This document shows, piece by piece, positions 43,507-53,075 of a DNA stretch of 64,000 nt. Below the pieces are notes generated by a model that was given only the letters and a program-made list of their open reading frames with translations, had not been told where the DNA came from and made no database searches. Every line of letters begins with the position of its first letter. Within the stretch, counting starts at the first letter, position 1. Position numbers and translations under genes: made by a program. The DNA comes from Robertmurraya massiliosenegalensis JC6 (GTDB lineage Bacteria > Bacillota > Bacilli > Bacillales > Cytobacillaceae), in NCBI RefSeq assembly GCF_000311725.1, contig NZ_HE978512.1:529218-593217 (forward strand). The letters run 5' to 3'.

Positions 43507-44223
43507 ATGATCTCACTAAAAGGAAAAACAGCGATCATTACCGGAGCAGGTAGAGGAATCGGACGTGCTATTGCAATCGCATTAGCAAAAGAAGGCGTGA
43601 ATCTAGGGTTAATCGGCTTAACGATGTCCAATCTTGAAAAGGTTGCAACTGAACTAGAAGCCTATGATATAAATATTTCTGCAGCAACAGCAGATGTGGC
43701 AGATCTTGAAGCCGTTACCCATGCAGTCGAGCATATCAAGGCTGATCTTGGACCTATTGATATTCTCATCAATAATGCAGGAACTGCTAAATTCGGTGGG
43801 TTCCTTGATTTAACACCGGAAGAGTGGGAAAACATTATTCGCGTCAATGTTATGGGAGTCTATAATGCGACAAGAGCGGTTTTACCAGAAATGATTGAAA
43901 GAAAATCAGGCGATATTGTCAATATTTCGTCAACAGCTGGTCAAAAAGGAGCTCCTGTAACAAGTGCTTATAGTTCGTCAAAATTTGCTGTATTAGGGTT
44001 AACGGAATCTCTTGCCCTTGAAGTCAGAAAGCATAATATTCGTGTAACAGCCTTAACGCCAAGTACAGTAGCCACAGATCTTGCAATTGAAACAAACCTT
44101 ATTTCTGGAAATCCTGAAAATGTAATGCAACCAGAGGATCTCGCTGATCTTCTTGTAGCTGGATTAAAACTAAACCCAAGAGTGTTCGTCAAAACTGCAG
44201 GATTATGGTCAACGAATCCCTAA
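43507..44223 (+). CDS. SDR-family 3-ketoacyl-ACP reductase-like protein
   Basis: A 238-residue short-chain dehydrogenase with [24 protein letters not shown], the catalytic [11 protein letters not shown] and YSSSKFAV. Closely FabG-like, but the location away from fatty-acid genes suggests a YmfI/YvrD-type paralogue with another substrate. The start ATG follows AAGGGATGATG. A terminator follows at 44232. Confidence 0.9.
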   Translation: MISLKGKTAIITGAGRGIGRAIAIALAKEGVNLGLIGLTMSNLEKVATELEAYDINISAATADVADLEAVTHAVEHIKADLGPIDILINNAGTAKFGGFLDLTPEEWENIIRVNVMGVYNATRAVLPEMIERKSGDIVNISSTAGQKGAPVTSAYSSSKFAVLGLTESLALEVRKHNIRVTALTPSTVATDLAIETNLISGNPENVMQPEDLADLLVAGLKLNPRVFVKTAGLWSTNP

Positions 44224-44231
44224 CATACATT

Positions 44232-44271
44232 AGGACATAACAGATTCCTTTATCTGGTATGTCCTTTCTTA
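44232..44271 (+). terminator. Terminator after the SDR gene
   Basis: AGGACATA (44232-44239) and CAGAT pair with ATCTG and TATGTCCT (44258-44265), followed by TTCTT. Confidence 0.8.
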
Positions 44272-44550
44272 TTAGCCCTGGAAACAGTCTAGCCATCACT
44301 GACCGCTCTTTACGTTTACTAAGCTTGCCGGTAAACGCTTGCTTTCTTCTTTGCTCATTACTACTGTGATAACTCTTCTGCTCCTCCCAAATAACGTCTC
44401 GAAATTAAATGTTTTGAATTGGCTTGGGGGAGCTGGTATTAATTTCTCTACACGGTTCCATCTAAGAATGTATATCTTAGGTGGAATTTTTGATCCTTTT
44501 AAATATCCCTCTCACTTTAACTCGTCAAATCTCCTAATCTATTTCTACTA

Positions 44551-44599
44551 TTTACACGAAATCAATAGAAACAACATCGTAATTAACAGAATATTTACA
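44551..44599 (+). promoter_or_regulatory. PhoP-box-like direct repeats upstream of the ugp-like operon
   Basis: TTTACA at 44551, TTAACA at 44583 and TTTACA at 44594 fall on a near 11-bp grid (TTAACA-N5-TTTACA is exact). This matches the TT(A/T/C)ACA repeat bound by PhoP in Bacillus. No other gene was found in 44224-44668. Apart from the terminator, the rest of the gap shows nothing clear. Confidence 0.55.
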
Positions 44600-44668
44600 T
44601 TCGATTAATAAACGAAATATAGAATGAACATTGTAACTTTCTCACTTATATTTCTAGGAGGCTTCATT

Positions 44669-45760
44669 TTGAAACTAGAGTTAAAAGATATTTCGATGAA
44701 ATTCGATGAAATAACTGCTGTTGATCATTTAAACATCACCATTAATGAAGGTGAACTTGTTTGCCTTCTTGGCCCTAGTGGTTGTGGTAAAAGTACAACA
44801 TTATTCATGTTAGCTGGTTTATATAAGCCCTCTTCTGGTGAGTTATATTTTGGCGATAAGTTAGTCAACCATGTAGAACCAGAAAACCGGGAAATAGGGA
44901 TGGTATTCCAAAACTATGCGCTTTATCCACATATGACCGTTCTCAACAACATTATGTTTCCATTAAAAATGGCAAAAATGCCAAAGAAAGTAGCGCAGGA
45001 AAGAGCCACTGAAATGGCCAAGCTTGTGCAAATTGAACATTTGCTTGACCGCAAACCAAAGCAACTTTCAGGTGGACAGCAACAGCGTGTAGCGATCGCC
45101 CGTGCCCTTGTAAAAAAACCTAAACTATTGCTTTTAGATGAGCCACTATCCAATTTAGATGCTCGTCTACGTCTTGAAATGCGAGAAGAAATACGCCGAA
45201 TTCAACAAGAGGTTGGAATCACGACTATTTTTGTTACCCATGATCAAGAAGAAGCGATGAGCATATCAGATCGGATCCTATTAATGAAAGACGGGCAGTA
45301 TCAACAATATAGTCCACCGCAGGAAATGTATGATTCTCCAGTTAATGCCTTTGTTGGCAAGTTCATGGGTAGCCCTCCTATTAATATGGTGCCGGTTATC
45401 TATAACCAAGAGAATTCGACCTTCGCTGTGAACGGAACAAAGGAATCGCTAGCGATTAGCAAACCTTTACATCCTCCCCGTTCTTCCCACCATCAAATGA
45501 TGCTAGGGGTTCGCCCGGAGGATTGGCTCATTGCTGAAACGAATACAGCCGAATCATTAAAGGCAAGGGTTGAAATAGTTGAAAGAATAGGAAGGGACAC
45601 ATTATTAAGTGCCACGATTGGCGAACACTCCATCCGAGCACTTGTTAGTCCTGATATGCATGTCCAACCTGGTGATATCGTCCATTTAGCGATTCGTAAT
45701 CATCAATTCCACTTATTCGATGCTGAGTCCGAAGAAAATTTGTTAGTGGAACATGTATAA
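44669..45760 (+). CDS. ugpC: ABC transporter ATP-binding protein (UgpC/MsmK type)
   Basis: A 363-residue ATPase with Walker A GPSGCGKSTT, signature LSGGQQQRVAIARAL, Walker B LLLLDEPLSNLD and H-loop VTHDQEEAM. A C-terminal TOBE-type regulatory domain (~235-360) is typical of carbohydrate importers of the UgpC/MalK class. The start TTG at 44669 follows CTAGGAGGC. It heads a four-gene import operon (ATPase, two permeases, binding protein). Confidence 0.88.
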   Translation: MKLELKDISMKFDEITAVDHLNITINEGELVCLLGPSGCGKSTTLFMLAGLYKPSSGELYFGDKLVNHVEPENREIGMVFQNYALYPHMTVLNNIMFPLKMAKMPKKVAQERATEMAKLVQIEHLLDRKPKQLSGGQQQRVAIARALVKKPKLLLLDEPLSNLDARLRLEMREEIRRIQQEVGITTIFVTHDQEEAMSISDRILLMKDGQYQQYSPPQEMYDSPVNAFVGKFMGSPPINMVPVIYNQENSTFAVNGTKESLAISKPLHPPRSSHHQMMLGVRPEDWLIAETNTAESLKARVEIVERIGRDTLLSATIGEHSIRALVSPDMHVQPGDIVHLAIRNHQFHLFDAESEENLLVEHV

Positions 45761-45769
45761 GGAGGGCTT

Positions 45770-46663
45770 ATGTTGAATCAAAAACCAACATTACAAAGTA
45801 CGTTAAAAGCTCTTCTATATTTAGCTCCGGCACTAATCATTTTAGGAGTATTTAATATTTATCCGATCATTAAATCGTTTTTAATGAGTTTTTATGCAGA
45901 CTATGACTACTTTAATGACATCGTAAAGGAATATGGGTTTGATAATTTCGCTTATCTCTTTCGTGATCAGGAATTTTGGACTTCTATTAAAAATACATTT
46001 ATTTTTGTTCTCGGGGTTGTCCCCCTTTCTATTTTAATTTCTCTGGGAATTGCGATTCTATTAAATTCCCATATTAAATTAAGAGGATTATTCCGCTCGA
46101 TCTATTTCATTCCTTTTGTTACTTCAGTCGTTGCGGTTTCGATTGTCTGGCGTTGGATTTACCATACCGAATACGGATTAATGAATTATTTTCTTGGTCT
46201 CTTCCATATTGATCCAATTAAATGGTTAACAGACCCTCAGTGGGCCATGCCTGCACTAATTATCATGAGCATTTGGAAAGGACTCGGCTATAACATCATT
46301 ATTTTCCTAGCAGGCTTACAGAATATCGACAAGCAATACTATTTAGCTGCCCAAATCGATGGTGCTAGACCATTTAAACGATTCCTACATATTACAGTGC
46401 CTTTATTGTCACCAACCACTTTCTTTGTTTCAATTGTGGCGATTATCAATAATTTTAAAGTGTTTGATGAAATCTTTGCCTTATTTGGCGGGAAACCTGG
46501 GCCGGCATATAGCGCCCAAACAATCGTCTATTATATTTATGAAAAATTTTATAATGAGTGGCAGTTTGGGATTGCCTCTGCCGCTGCCTATATTTTATTT
46601 ATCATTATCTTCATCTTTACCCTTGTCCAACTGTATATTGGAAAACGCAAGGTCACTTACTAA
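45770..46663 (+). CDS. ugpA: ABC transporter permease (UgpA-like)
   Basis: A 297-residue permease with six helices. The cytoplasmic EAA loop is QIDGARPFKRFLHITVPLLSP-like (AAQIDGARPFKRF), which contacts the ATPase. It follows ugpC by 9 bp with GGAGGG and precedes ugpE. This is the MalF/UgpA class by N-terminal layout. Confidence 0.88.
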   Translation: MLNQKPTLQSTLKALLYLAPALIILGVFNIYPIIKSFLMSFYADYDYFNDIVKEYGFDNFAYLFRDQEFWTSIKNTFIFVLGVVPLSILISLGIAILLNSHIKLRGLFRSIYFIPFVTSVVAVSIVWRWIYHTEYGLMNYFLGLFHIDPIKWLTDPQWAMPALIIMSIWKGLGYNIIIFLAGLQNIDKQYYLAAQIDGARPFKRFLHITVPLLSPTTFFVSIVAIINNFKVFDEIFALFGGKPGPAYSAQTIVYYIYEKFYNEWQFGIASAAAYILFIIIFIFTLVQLYIGKRKVTY

Positions 46664-46680
46664 TGGAAGGGGAAGGAACC

Positions 46681-47508
46681 GTGCCAACTAAAGGAGTCTT
46701 TTCAAAAGGGTTTATTTACCTCATTTTAATTGTTGGAAGTTTTTTAATGCTGCTTCCTTTTATTTGGATGATTAGTACATCCTTGAAATCACCTGGAGAA
46801 GTAACAGCCCTCCCGCCTGTTTGGATTCCCGCTGATTTAAAGTGGGAAAACTATCAAGAGGCTTGGGCAATCGCCCCCTTTCTCCGCTATGCCTTAAACA
46901 GTGTAATTGTAACTGTTTTATCAACGATCGGGGAGCTATTAACGACCATTCTAGCAGCTTACGCCTTTTCGCGCGTACAATTTTATGGACGAGATATTAT
47001 TTTTGCGGTTCTTTTAGGTACGATGATGGTGCCAGGAGAAGTTCTATTAATTCCAAACTATGTCACCCTAGCCAATCTCGGCTGGATTGACCAATATGAA
47101 GCATTAATTATTCCATGGCTCGCAAGCATCTTCTCTATCTTTTTATTACGCCAATTCTTTCTGGGAATACCGAGAGAATTGTCCTATGCAGCTAAAATTG
47201 ATGGTTGCAGAGATTTTCGATTCTTATGGTCGATCATGGTTCCATTAGCCAAACCAGCGCTTATTACGATCGTCCTTTTAAAAGCAATTGGGAGCTGGAA
47301 TGCCTTCCTTTGGCCATTAATTGTCACTCAGTCAAAAGAAATGCGGACACTACCTGTTGGACTTACCTCCTTCAGTACGGAAGCTGGAACGATTTATGAA
47401 TTATTAATGGCTGCTTCTACAATGATTATATTACCGATGATTATCCTTTACTTAATTTTGCAGAAATACATCATTGAAGGGGTTGCAAAGGCTGGAATTA
47501 AAGGCTAA
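46681..47508 (+). CDS. ugpE: ABC transporter permease (UgpE-like)
   Basis: A 275-residue permease of the MalG/UgpE class with about six helices, the EAA loop AAKIDGCRDFRFLWSIMVPL and the C-terminal YIIEGVAKAGIKG typical of this class. The GTG at 46681 follows GGAAGGGGAAGG; the frame open upstream overlaps ugpA and is discarded. Confidence 0.88.
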   Translation: MPTKGVFSKGFIYLILIVGSFLMLLPFIWMISTSLKSPGEVTALPPVWIPADLKWENYQEAWAIAPFLRYALNSVIVTVLSTIGELLTTILAAYAFSRVQFYGRDIIFAVLLGTMMVPGEVLLIPNYVTLANLGWIDQYEALIIPWLASIFSIFLLRQFFLGIPRELSYAAKIDGCRDFRFLWSIMVPLAKPALITIVLLKAIGSWNAFLWPLIVTQSKEMRTLPVGLTSFSTEAGTIYELLMAASTMIILPMIILYLILQKYIIEGVAKAGIKG

Positions 47509-47607
47509 ATCAGGCAATCCTATGAGGAGGTGGTTCAACCAAATCAACGTTTCTATCTTTTACAAGATACATAACCTTAAATACTATTCATTTAGGAGGA
47601 AATTAGA

Positions 47608-48951
47608 TTGAAAAAGTTCTTATTAACATTACTTATTTCCCTTGTTGCCGCTGTTCTTTTTGCTTGTGGGAATGATGATGAGGCATCGACTAGTGATGCT
47701 GAGCCAAATAAAGATACCTCTGAACAAGAAGAAACTGGGGTTGTTGCTTCATTAAGTGAACCAGTGGAAATTGAATTCTGGCATGCGATGAGCGGTGGAC
47801 ATGAAGAAGCATTAACTAAAATTACAAATGATTTCAATGAATCTCAAGATATGATTACGGTAAAATTGGTGAACCAAGGTAGCTACGATGACCTGTCCAC
47901 AAAAAATATGGCTGCTGCCAAAGCAAATAATCTTCCTGTATTAACGCAAGCTTATGAAGATTGGATTACGGAGTATTTAGAAAATGATTTAGTAGCCGAT
48001 TTAACACCTTATGTAACACATCCTGAAGTTGGATTCAGTGACGATGAACTCAATGATATTGTAGAAGTTTTCCGCGAAATGAATATTTGGGATGGCAAGT
48101 ACTACGGAATGCCTTTTAACAAAAGTACACGTATTATGTTCTATAATGTTGATTACTTAAATGCAGCTGGTGCAGAAGTACCAACAACTTGGGAGGAGCT
48201 TCGTGCTACTGCTGAAAAATTAACAGGTAATAAAGAGGGTAGAAACGTCATTGGACTTGGATTAGAAAACTCAGTAACGTTAGAATTTAACCAATGGGTA
48301 CACCAAGCTGGCGGTGTTTACTTTGATGAAGCAACATCTGAATTTAAGATGAACTCACCAGAAGGAAAAGAAGCAATCGATTTTGTTTACGGTATGATTG
48401 AAGATGGTATTGCTCGTACTGCTGGTGAAGATGGCTACATGTCAGAACCTTTCGCACGTGGTGATGTAGGGCTCTATATTGGTTCTTCTGCAGGTATCCC
48501 TTATGTTGCGGCACCAGCTGAAGAAAATGGTACGAACTGGGCTGCAGCTGTATTACCTGCTGGGAAGCAAGCAGCTACACCATTCGCTGGGACAAACGTA
48601 TCTGTTTTTGCTTCTGCTACTGAAGAAGAAAAATTTGCTGCATGGGAATATATCAAATTCTTGATTAACACAGAAAATACAACTTACTGGGCTATGCAAT
48701 CAGGTTACCTACCTGTTCGCTATTCTGCTTTAGAGAGTGATGAGTGGAAAGCCTACACTTCTGAAAACCCTGAATATGGTATAGGAGAACAGCAATTTGA
48801 TGCTGGTTTCTATGACCCACGTATCAAAGGTGCTTACGCATTGAAAAATGCAGTTGCGAAAGAACTTGACCGTGTACTACTAGGACAAATTTCTGCTGAA
48901 GAAGGATTAAAAAATGCCGAAGAAGCAGCTAAAAGAGAACTTGGCCAATAA
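47608..48951 (+). CDS. ugpB: Extracellular solute-binding lipoprotein (UgpB-like)
   Basis: A 447-residue binding protein. The signal peptide ends in a lipobox, AVLFACGNDD (Cys ~21), followed by an acidic Ser/Glu linker. IEFWHAMSGGHEEAL, an internal PFNKSTRIMFYNVDYL and the C-terminal SGYLPVRYSALES parallel UgpB of E. coli (FWHSM, PFNSSTPVLYYN, TGYLPIT). The ligand is probably glycerol-3-phosphate or a glycerophosphodiester. The start is TTG after GGAGGAAAT. A terminator follows. Confidence 0.85.
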   Translation: MKKFLLTLLISLVAAVLFACGNDDEASTSDAEPNKDTSEQEETGVVASLSEPVEIEFWHAMSGGHEEALTKITNDFNESQDMITVKLVNQGSYDDLSTKNMAAAKANNLPVLTQAYEDWITEYLENDLVADLTPYVTHPEVGFSDDELNDIVEVFREMNIWDGKYYGMPFNKSTRIMFYNVDYLNAAGAEVPTTWEELRATAEKLTGNKEGRNVIGLGLENSVTLEFNQWVHQAGGVYFDEATSEFKMNSPEGKEAIDFVYGMIEDGIARTAGEDGYMSEPFARGDVGLYIGSSAGIPYVAAPAEENGTNWAAAVLPAGKQAATPFAGTNVSVFASATEEEKFAAWEYIKFLINTENTTYWAMQSGYLPVRYSALESDEWKAYTSENPEYGIGEQQFDAGFYDPRIKGAYALKNAVAKELDRVLLGQISAEEGLKNAEEAAKRELGQ

Positions 48952-48979
48952 TTGATTTGCTATTTTCATAGACTCACAG

Positions 48980-49015
48980 GAAGGAACCGCTATTTACAGG
49001 GTTCCTTCTATCTTT
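48980..49015 (+). terminator. Terminator after ugpB
   Basis: GAAGGAACC (48980-48988) pairs with GGTTCCTTC (49000-49008), followed by TATCTTTT. Read-through may still express the hydrolase gene. Confidence 0.8.
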
Positions 49016-49033
49016 TATAAAAGGAGACACTTC

Positions 49034-50419
49034 ATGAATAAGACAACCCTTACTTTTTATGGCGGTCTGAACACCATTGGTGGTACGATCATCTCTCTTC
49101 AATATGGAGATTCCCGCGTCATTTTTGATTTTGGACTAGTTTACAATCCACAGAAAAACATCTTTGATGGACATATCAAACTAAGAAGAAACGCTCTTGT
49201 AAGAGATTATTTGAAGCTAGGGATTATCCCAAATATTGATGGCATTTACAGCAAAGATGACCTCTCAAACGACTCAACTATTGTGGCAGCAGATGGCTAT
49301 TCTGGGAACACAGCTGTCCTAGTATCCCATTTACACTTAGATCACATAGGAGCAATGGGCTTGATTGACGCCACAATACCTGTTTATATGACGGAGGATT
49401 CTCTTCGACTGTATGACACACTAGACGTAATTGGCGAAGGAGTAGCTGGCAACCGAAAGTATCAGACCTGTCATTACAATCAATCTTTTGCCGTTGGTGA
49501 TATCTCGATTACTCCTCTTCAGGTCGATCACGATATTTTAGGAGCATGTGCTTTTCATATCGAAACACCAGACGGTGCCATTATTTATACTGGCGATGTA
49601 CGGATGCACGGCTCTCATCCAGAATGGATAGAAGCTTTTATAACAAAAGCAAAGAAACTGGGCTTTGATGCTGTGATCATGGAAGGAACGAGCATCCGCA
49701 GTGAAGAAGAAACACCTGAAGACATGCTTATTGCGAATAAGGAGCTTTCCGAGGATACTCTTACAGAGACACTCCTTCCTTTCAAAATGGCAGATATTTT
49801 AACTGAAACAAAAGGTCTAGGTGTTTTTAATATTTACCATCGAAATATTGATCGGATACACGGTATTTTACAAGCAGGGAAAAAGTCTGGTAGAAAAGTT
49901 GTATTTGAAGCGGAAACAGCTCAACTTGCCTTAACATTGATGGAATCTAAAAATTTCCTCGTCTATGAATCTGATGAATTAAGACACTCGTCATTATCAG
50001 AATGGCGGCAAAATTTATTAAATCAAATCCCAGCTATTTCATATAAGGAAATCAATGAAAATCCTAATCAATATCTCGTACAAAATTCTTACGCCAGCTC
50101 TCTTGAATTATTTGATTTGCATGTGGAAGATGGGATTTATCTGCACTCAGACGGAGTCCCGTTAGGCCCCTATGATCCCGCTTTCGAAAACCTAGATCGA
50201 ATCTTACAGCTTGTTGGTCTTGAGAAAATCCACATGGGGACTGGTGGACATGCGACTCCTCAAAACCTTAAATACATCGTCGATAAGCTAGACCCTGCCA
50301 TTCTTATTCCTCTCCATAGTTTTTACCCGGAGAGACTTAAGCCAAAAACGGGAGTCCAACTACTACCTCAATACGGTAAAAGCTATGTATTAAGTAAAGG
50401 AAAACTCACTGAACTCTAA
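49034..50419 (+). CDS. Metallo-beta-lactamase-fold hydrolase
   Basis: A 461-residue enzyme. The first metal motif is SHLHLDHIGAMG. Further ligands are likely in QVDHDILGACAFHI, YTGDVRMHG and the distal IPLHSFYPERL. The layout resembles RNase J/beta-CASP-like metallohydrolases but is shorter. It sits 82 bp after ugpB, so a role on the transported compound, for example cleaving phosphodiesters, is possible but unproven. Shine-Dalgarno AAAAGGAG. A strong convergent terminator follows. Confidence 0.8.
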   Translation: MNKTTLTFYGGLNTIGGTIISLQYGDSRVIFDFGLVYNPQKNIFDGHIKLRRNALVRDYLKLGIIPNIDGIYSKDDLSNDSTIVAADGYSGNTAVLVSHLHLDHIGAMGLIDATIPVYMTEDSLRLYDTLDVIGEGVAGNRKYQTCHYNQSFAVGDISITPLQVDHDILGACAFHIETPDGAIIYTGDVRMHGSHPEWIEAFITKAKKLGFDAVIMEGTSIRSEEETPEDMLIANKELSEDTLTETLLPFKMADILTETKGLGVFNIYHRNIDRIHGILQAGKKSGRKVVFEAETAQLALTLMESKNFLVYESDELRHSSLSEWRQNLLNQIPAISYKEINENPNQYLVQNSYASSLELFDLHVEDGIYLHSDGVPLGPYDPAFENLDRILQLVGLEKIHMGTGGHATPQNLKYIVDKLDPAILIPLHSFYPERLKPKTGVQLLPQYGKSYVLSKGKLTEL

Positions 50420-50463
50420 AATGAAAGACTGTAGATGAAATGGATCTACAGTCTTTCATTTTA
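50418..50463. terminator. Convergent terminator, MBL hydrolase / nagZ
   Basis: AATGAAAGACTGTAGAT pairs with ATCTACAGTCTTTCATT, flanked by A and T runs; 17-bp near-perfect stem. Confidence 0.92.
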
Positions 50464-50511
50464 TCTCTTATTTCTTTTTCGAACCTCCGAAATACGCTCC
50501 TATGCTAGCTT

Positions 50512-52149
50512 CTAAAAATGAGTTAGAACGGATTCGATGAATGGATTCAGTTCTTCGTTATTGACCTCTTCCACATACAAATCATCAAGATCGTAGTTCG
50601 CTTTTAATTGAAGAATTCTTGTCACACTTTCATTTATTCTCTCTTCTTCAATTTCTCCATTCTCTACCGCTTCCTTTAATGCTGAAATGACTTTTATCAT
50701 GTTGTCATTCCCATGGGCAACCATGATGATATCACTGCCGGCTTGCACTGAAGTGACGGCAGCACGACCTAGATCAAAGTTGCCTGCAATCGCCTCCATC
50801 GTCATATCATCAGTAATAACAACTCCATTAAACTCCAACTTGTCTCTTAAAAGATCTGTGATGATGTTCTTAGACATGGAAGATGGATAATCCGGATCGA
50901 CCTTGGGTAGTAATATATGAGCGACCATGACGATGTCCGCCCCTGCTACAATTGCTTCTCTAAATGGAATTAACTCTAGTTTCTCAAGTTCCGCAAGCGA
51001 TTTTTGAACGGTCGGTAGCTCCACATGAGAATCAACCGAGGTATCACCGTGACCAGGGAAATGTTTGATCGTCGGGATGACGCTCTCCGACTTGAGTCCT
51101 TTCATCGTCTCTATTCCCAATTCGCTTACAAGATTAGGATTATCGCCAAATGAACGATCACCAATTACCGGGTTATCGGGATTGCTATTTACATCCAAAA
51201 CAGGAGCAAAATTTATATTAAATCCATAAGCCTTAACTAATTTACCTAAAAGACTGCCGATTTCAAAAGATAAGGAAGGATTATTTTTTTGCCCTATTTC
51301 CAAATTGGTAGGCATTGGCATTAAATCCCCTGGAAGCTTAGCAATCCTTCCACCCTCTTGATCGATCCCGAAAAAGAGTGGGATTTTATTTAGGTTATTA
51401 AGCGATTTTAAAGCATTGATATATGCTACTGTTTGCTTTGGATTAGTAATGTTTTTTCCATTCACAATGATTCCGCCCACTTTGTACTCCTCGATTAAGC
51501 GCTCTGCTCCTTCATCGATTTCTTTTCCTGAGATGCCAGCAAAAATCATCTGTCCGAGCTTTTCATCGATACTCATATTCTTAATTGTTTCAGATACGGA
51601 TGCTTGTTTCGGTGTTTCCATTGCAACAAGAGAAATATGATGGACAGGAGGATTGGGTTCTTGCTCAGTTGGTTTGTTAAGAATCCACTTTAGCTGATAA
51701 TTACGGTTTACTTGATAAATTAAAATGATTTGATTAAATTCACTATCTTGGTAATACTTCTTTTCATCTGCTTCCCCAAATTGATCGATGATTTCTTGAT
51801 AGTGAATATCCTGTAGTTTCTTATCGTATGAACGTAAATCAACTGCAACTGAGTTCCGATATCCAATCGTCACTTGATGTTCTGGATAAACGGCAAACGG
51901 ACCAATAGACGTCTCGTCGAGGCTCTCATACTCCCCCAGTATGTCTGCAACCTCTTTATATGGAGAATCACCAGCTATAATGGGGGCGTCCATAATCATC
52001 CCTTTTTGCGCCCATGTCTGTATTTCTTCTAGAAAGGTATCCTCCACTTTTTCTGATCCTTTATTCTCCTCTTCCCCTCTGAAAAAAAAGAAAATCACGA
52101 ATCCCAAAATCACGACGAAAAAGCAAATAAAGAAAATTTTCTTTAACAT
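50512..52149 (-). CDS. nagZ: Membrane-anchored GH3 beta-N-acetylglucosaminidase (NagZ-like) with N-terminal extra domain
   Basis: A 545-residue protein. A single N-terminal helix (~5-24) exports and anchors it. Residues ~40-165 form an extra domain resembling DUF4309. The GH3 NagZ domain follows (~180-520) with FFGIDQEGGR, the catalytic KHFPGHGDTSVDSH loop (His-Asp pair) and nucleophile in ITDDMTMEAI. It should release GlcNAc from muropeptides outside the cell, as in B. subtilis. The ATG at 52149 follows AAGGAGGC. Confidence 0.9.
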   Translation of the reverse strand: MLKKIFFICFFVVILGFVIFFFFRGEEENKGSEKVEDTFLEEIQTWAQKGMIMDAPIIAGDSPYKEVADILGEYESLDETSIGPFAVYPEHQVTIGYRNSVAVDLRSYDKKLQDIHYQEIIDQFGEADEKKYYQDSEFNQIILIYQVNRNYQLKWILNKPTEQEPNPPVHHISLVAMETPKQASVSETIKNMSIDEKLGQMIFAGISGKEIDEGAERLIEEYKVGGIIVNGKNITNPKQTVAYINALKSLNNLNKIPLFFGIDQEGGRIAKLPGDLMPMPTNLEIGQKNNPSLSFEIGSLLGKLVKAYGFNINFAPVLDVNSNPDNPVIGDRSFGDNPNLVSELGIETMKGLKSESVIPTIKHFPGHGDTSVDSHVELPTVQKSLAELEKLELIPFREAIVAGADIVMVAHILLPKVDPDYPSSMSKNIITDLLRDKLEFNGVVITDDMTMEAIAGNFDLGRAAVTSVQAGSDIIMVAHGNDNMIKVISALKEAVENGEIEEERINESVTRILQLKANYDLDDLYVEEVNNEELNPFIESVLTHF

Positions 52150-52227
52150 TTTTTGCCTCCTTATGTATTCCGGCAACCGAACAATACTAATTAAAATACT
52201 AACGAACTTCCTTTCTTATGAAAAGCG

Positions 52228-52272
52228 TTTACATCTTTCATAAATTGGATTATAATACTTGTATACAAGTAT
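52228..52272 (+). promoter_or_regulatory. gnt promoter and GntR operator, candidate cre
   Basis: TTTACA (52228-52233), 17 nt, TATAAT (52251-52256). The perfect palindrome ATACTTGTATACAAGTAT (52255-52272) overlaps the -10 and start point and equals the GntR operator of B. subtilis. GAAAAGCGTTTACA around 52220 resembles a cre with a perfect right half. Confidence 0.93.
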
Positions 52273-52325
52273 ACTTGAATTCCAATTCTTAAATACTTGA
52301 TTACTCAAGCATTGAAGGTGGACTT

Positions 52326-53075
52326 ATGACTGAACCTATTCCTTTTTTATACCCAGAAAAATGGCTTTCTAAAGCTTCTTCAGGTGAACGTGTTGCTCGT
52401 GAGCTAAGGATGCGAATTATTTCTGGTTTCATCCCTAGTGGCACAGTTCTCTCTGAAAATAAATTGGCCGCCGATTTTTCTGTAAGTCGTTCACCGATTC
52501 GAGAAGCATTAAAAATTTTGGCTTCTGAAAATATGATCCGTTTAGAAAGAATGGGAGCCGTCGTAATCGGGCTTACTGATAAAGAGATCAAAGAAATTTA
52601 CGATGTGCGCTTATTGATTGAATCATTCGTATTTGAGCGTCTCGTAAAAATGGACTCGAATCCTTTAGCAAAGGAACTGAGCAAAATAGTAGAAATGATG
52701 AAAGTGGCTATTAATTATTCTGACGCAGATGAATTTTCCTTTCAAGATGTGATGTTCCACGAAACCATCATCCGTGCCATTGACCACTCTTATATCCTGA
52801 TGATTTGGGAGAATTTAAAACCGGTTATGGAAGGCTTCATTCTTTTATCAATGCGAATGCGCTTTGCCGAAAAAAATGAGGATTTTACAAGAATTATTAA
52901 CAACCATGAATTGTATATTGAAGCGATAAAGGCAAAAGATCGAAACCTGATGGTTCAATCTTTACACAATAATTTTGATGATGTACAAGAGAAAGTCGAG
53001 GATCTATGGAGCTCACAACAAATGTTAACTAAAGGAGTAGAACAACAAGATGATGAACTACATGTTAGGGATTGA
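52326..53075 (+). CDS. gntR: GntR, gluconate operon repressor
   Basis: A 249-residue GntR/FCD regulator. The winged helix contains LAADFSVSRSPIREALKIL, with an FCD effector domain (~95-235). Near-identical in pattern to B. subtilis GntR, including WLSKASSGERVARELRMRI. Gluconate releases it from the operator at 52255. Its end overlaps the gntK start by 26 bp. Confidence 0.96.
   Translation: MTEPIPFLYPEKWLSKASSGERVARELRMRIISGFIPSGTVLSENKLAADFSVSRSPIREALKILASENMIRLERMGAVVIGLTDKEIKEIYDVRLLIESFVFERLVKMDSNPLAKELSKIVEMMKVAINYSDADEFSFQDVMFHETIIRAIDHSYILMIWENLKPVMEGFILLSMRMRFAEKNEDFTRIINNHELYIEAIKAKDRNLMVQSLHNNFDDVQEKVEDLWSSQQMLTKGVEQQDDELHVRD

Noticed and set aside
44339-44608. 89-residue plus-strand open frame before the ugp-like operon
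   Set aside because: Composition looks non-coding, there is no Shine-Dalgarno site, and it overlaps the PhoP-box-like promoter region.
46558-46680. Longer start for the second ugp permease
   Set aside because: The extra residues are a shadow of the first permease; GTG at 46681 has a strong ribosome site.
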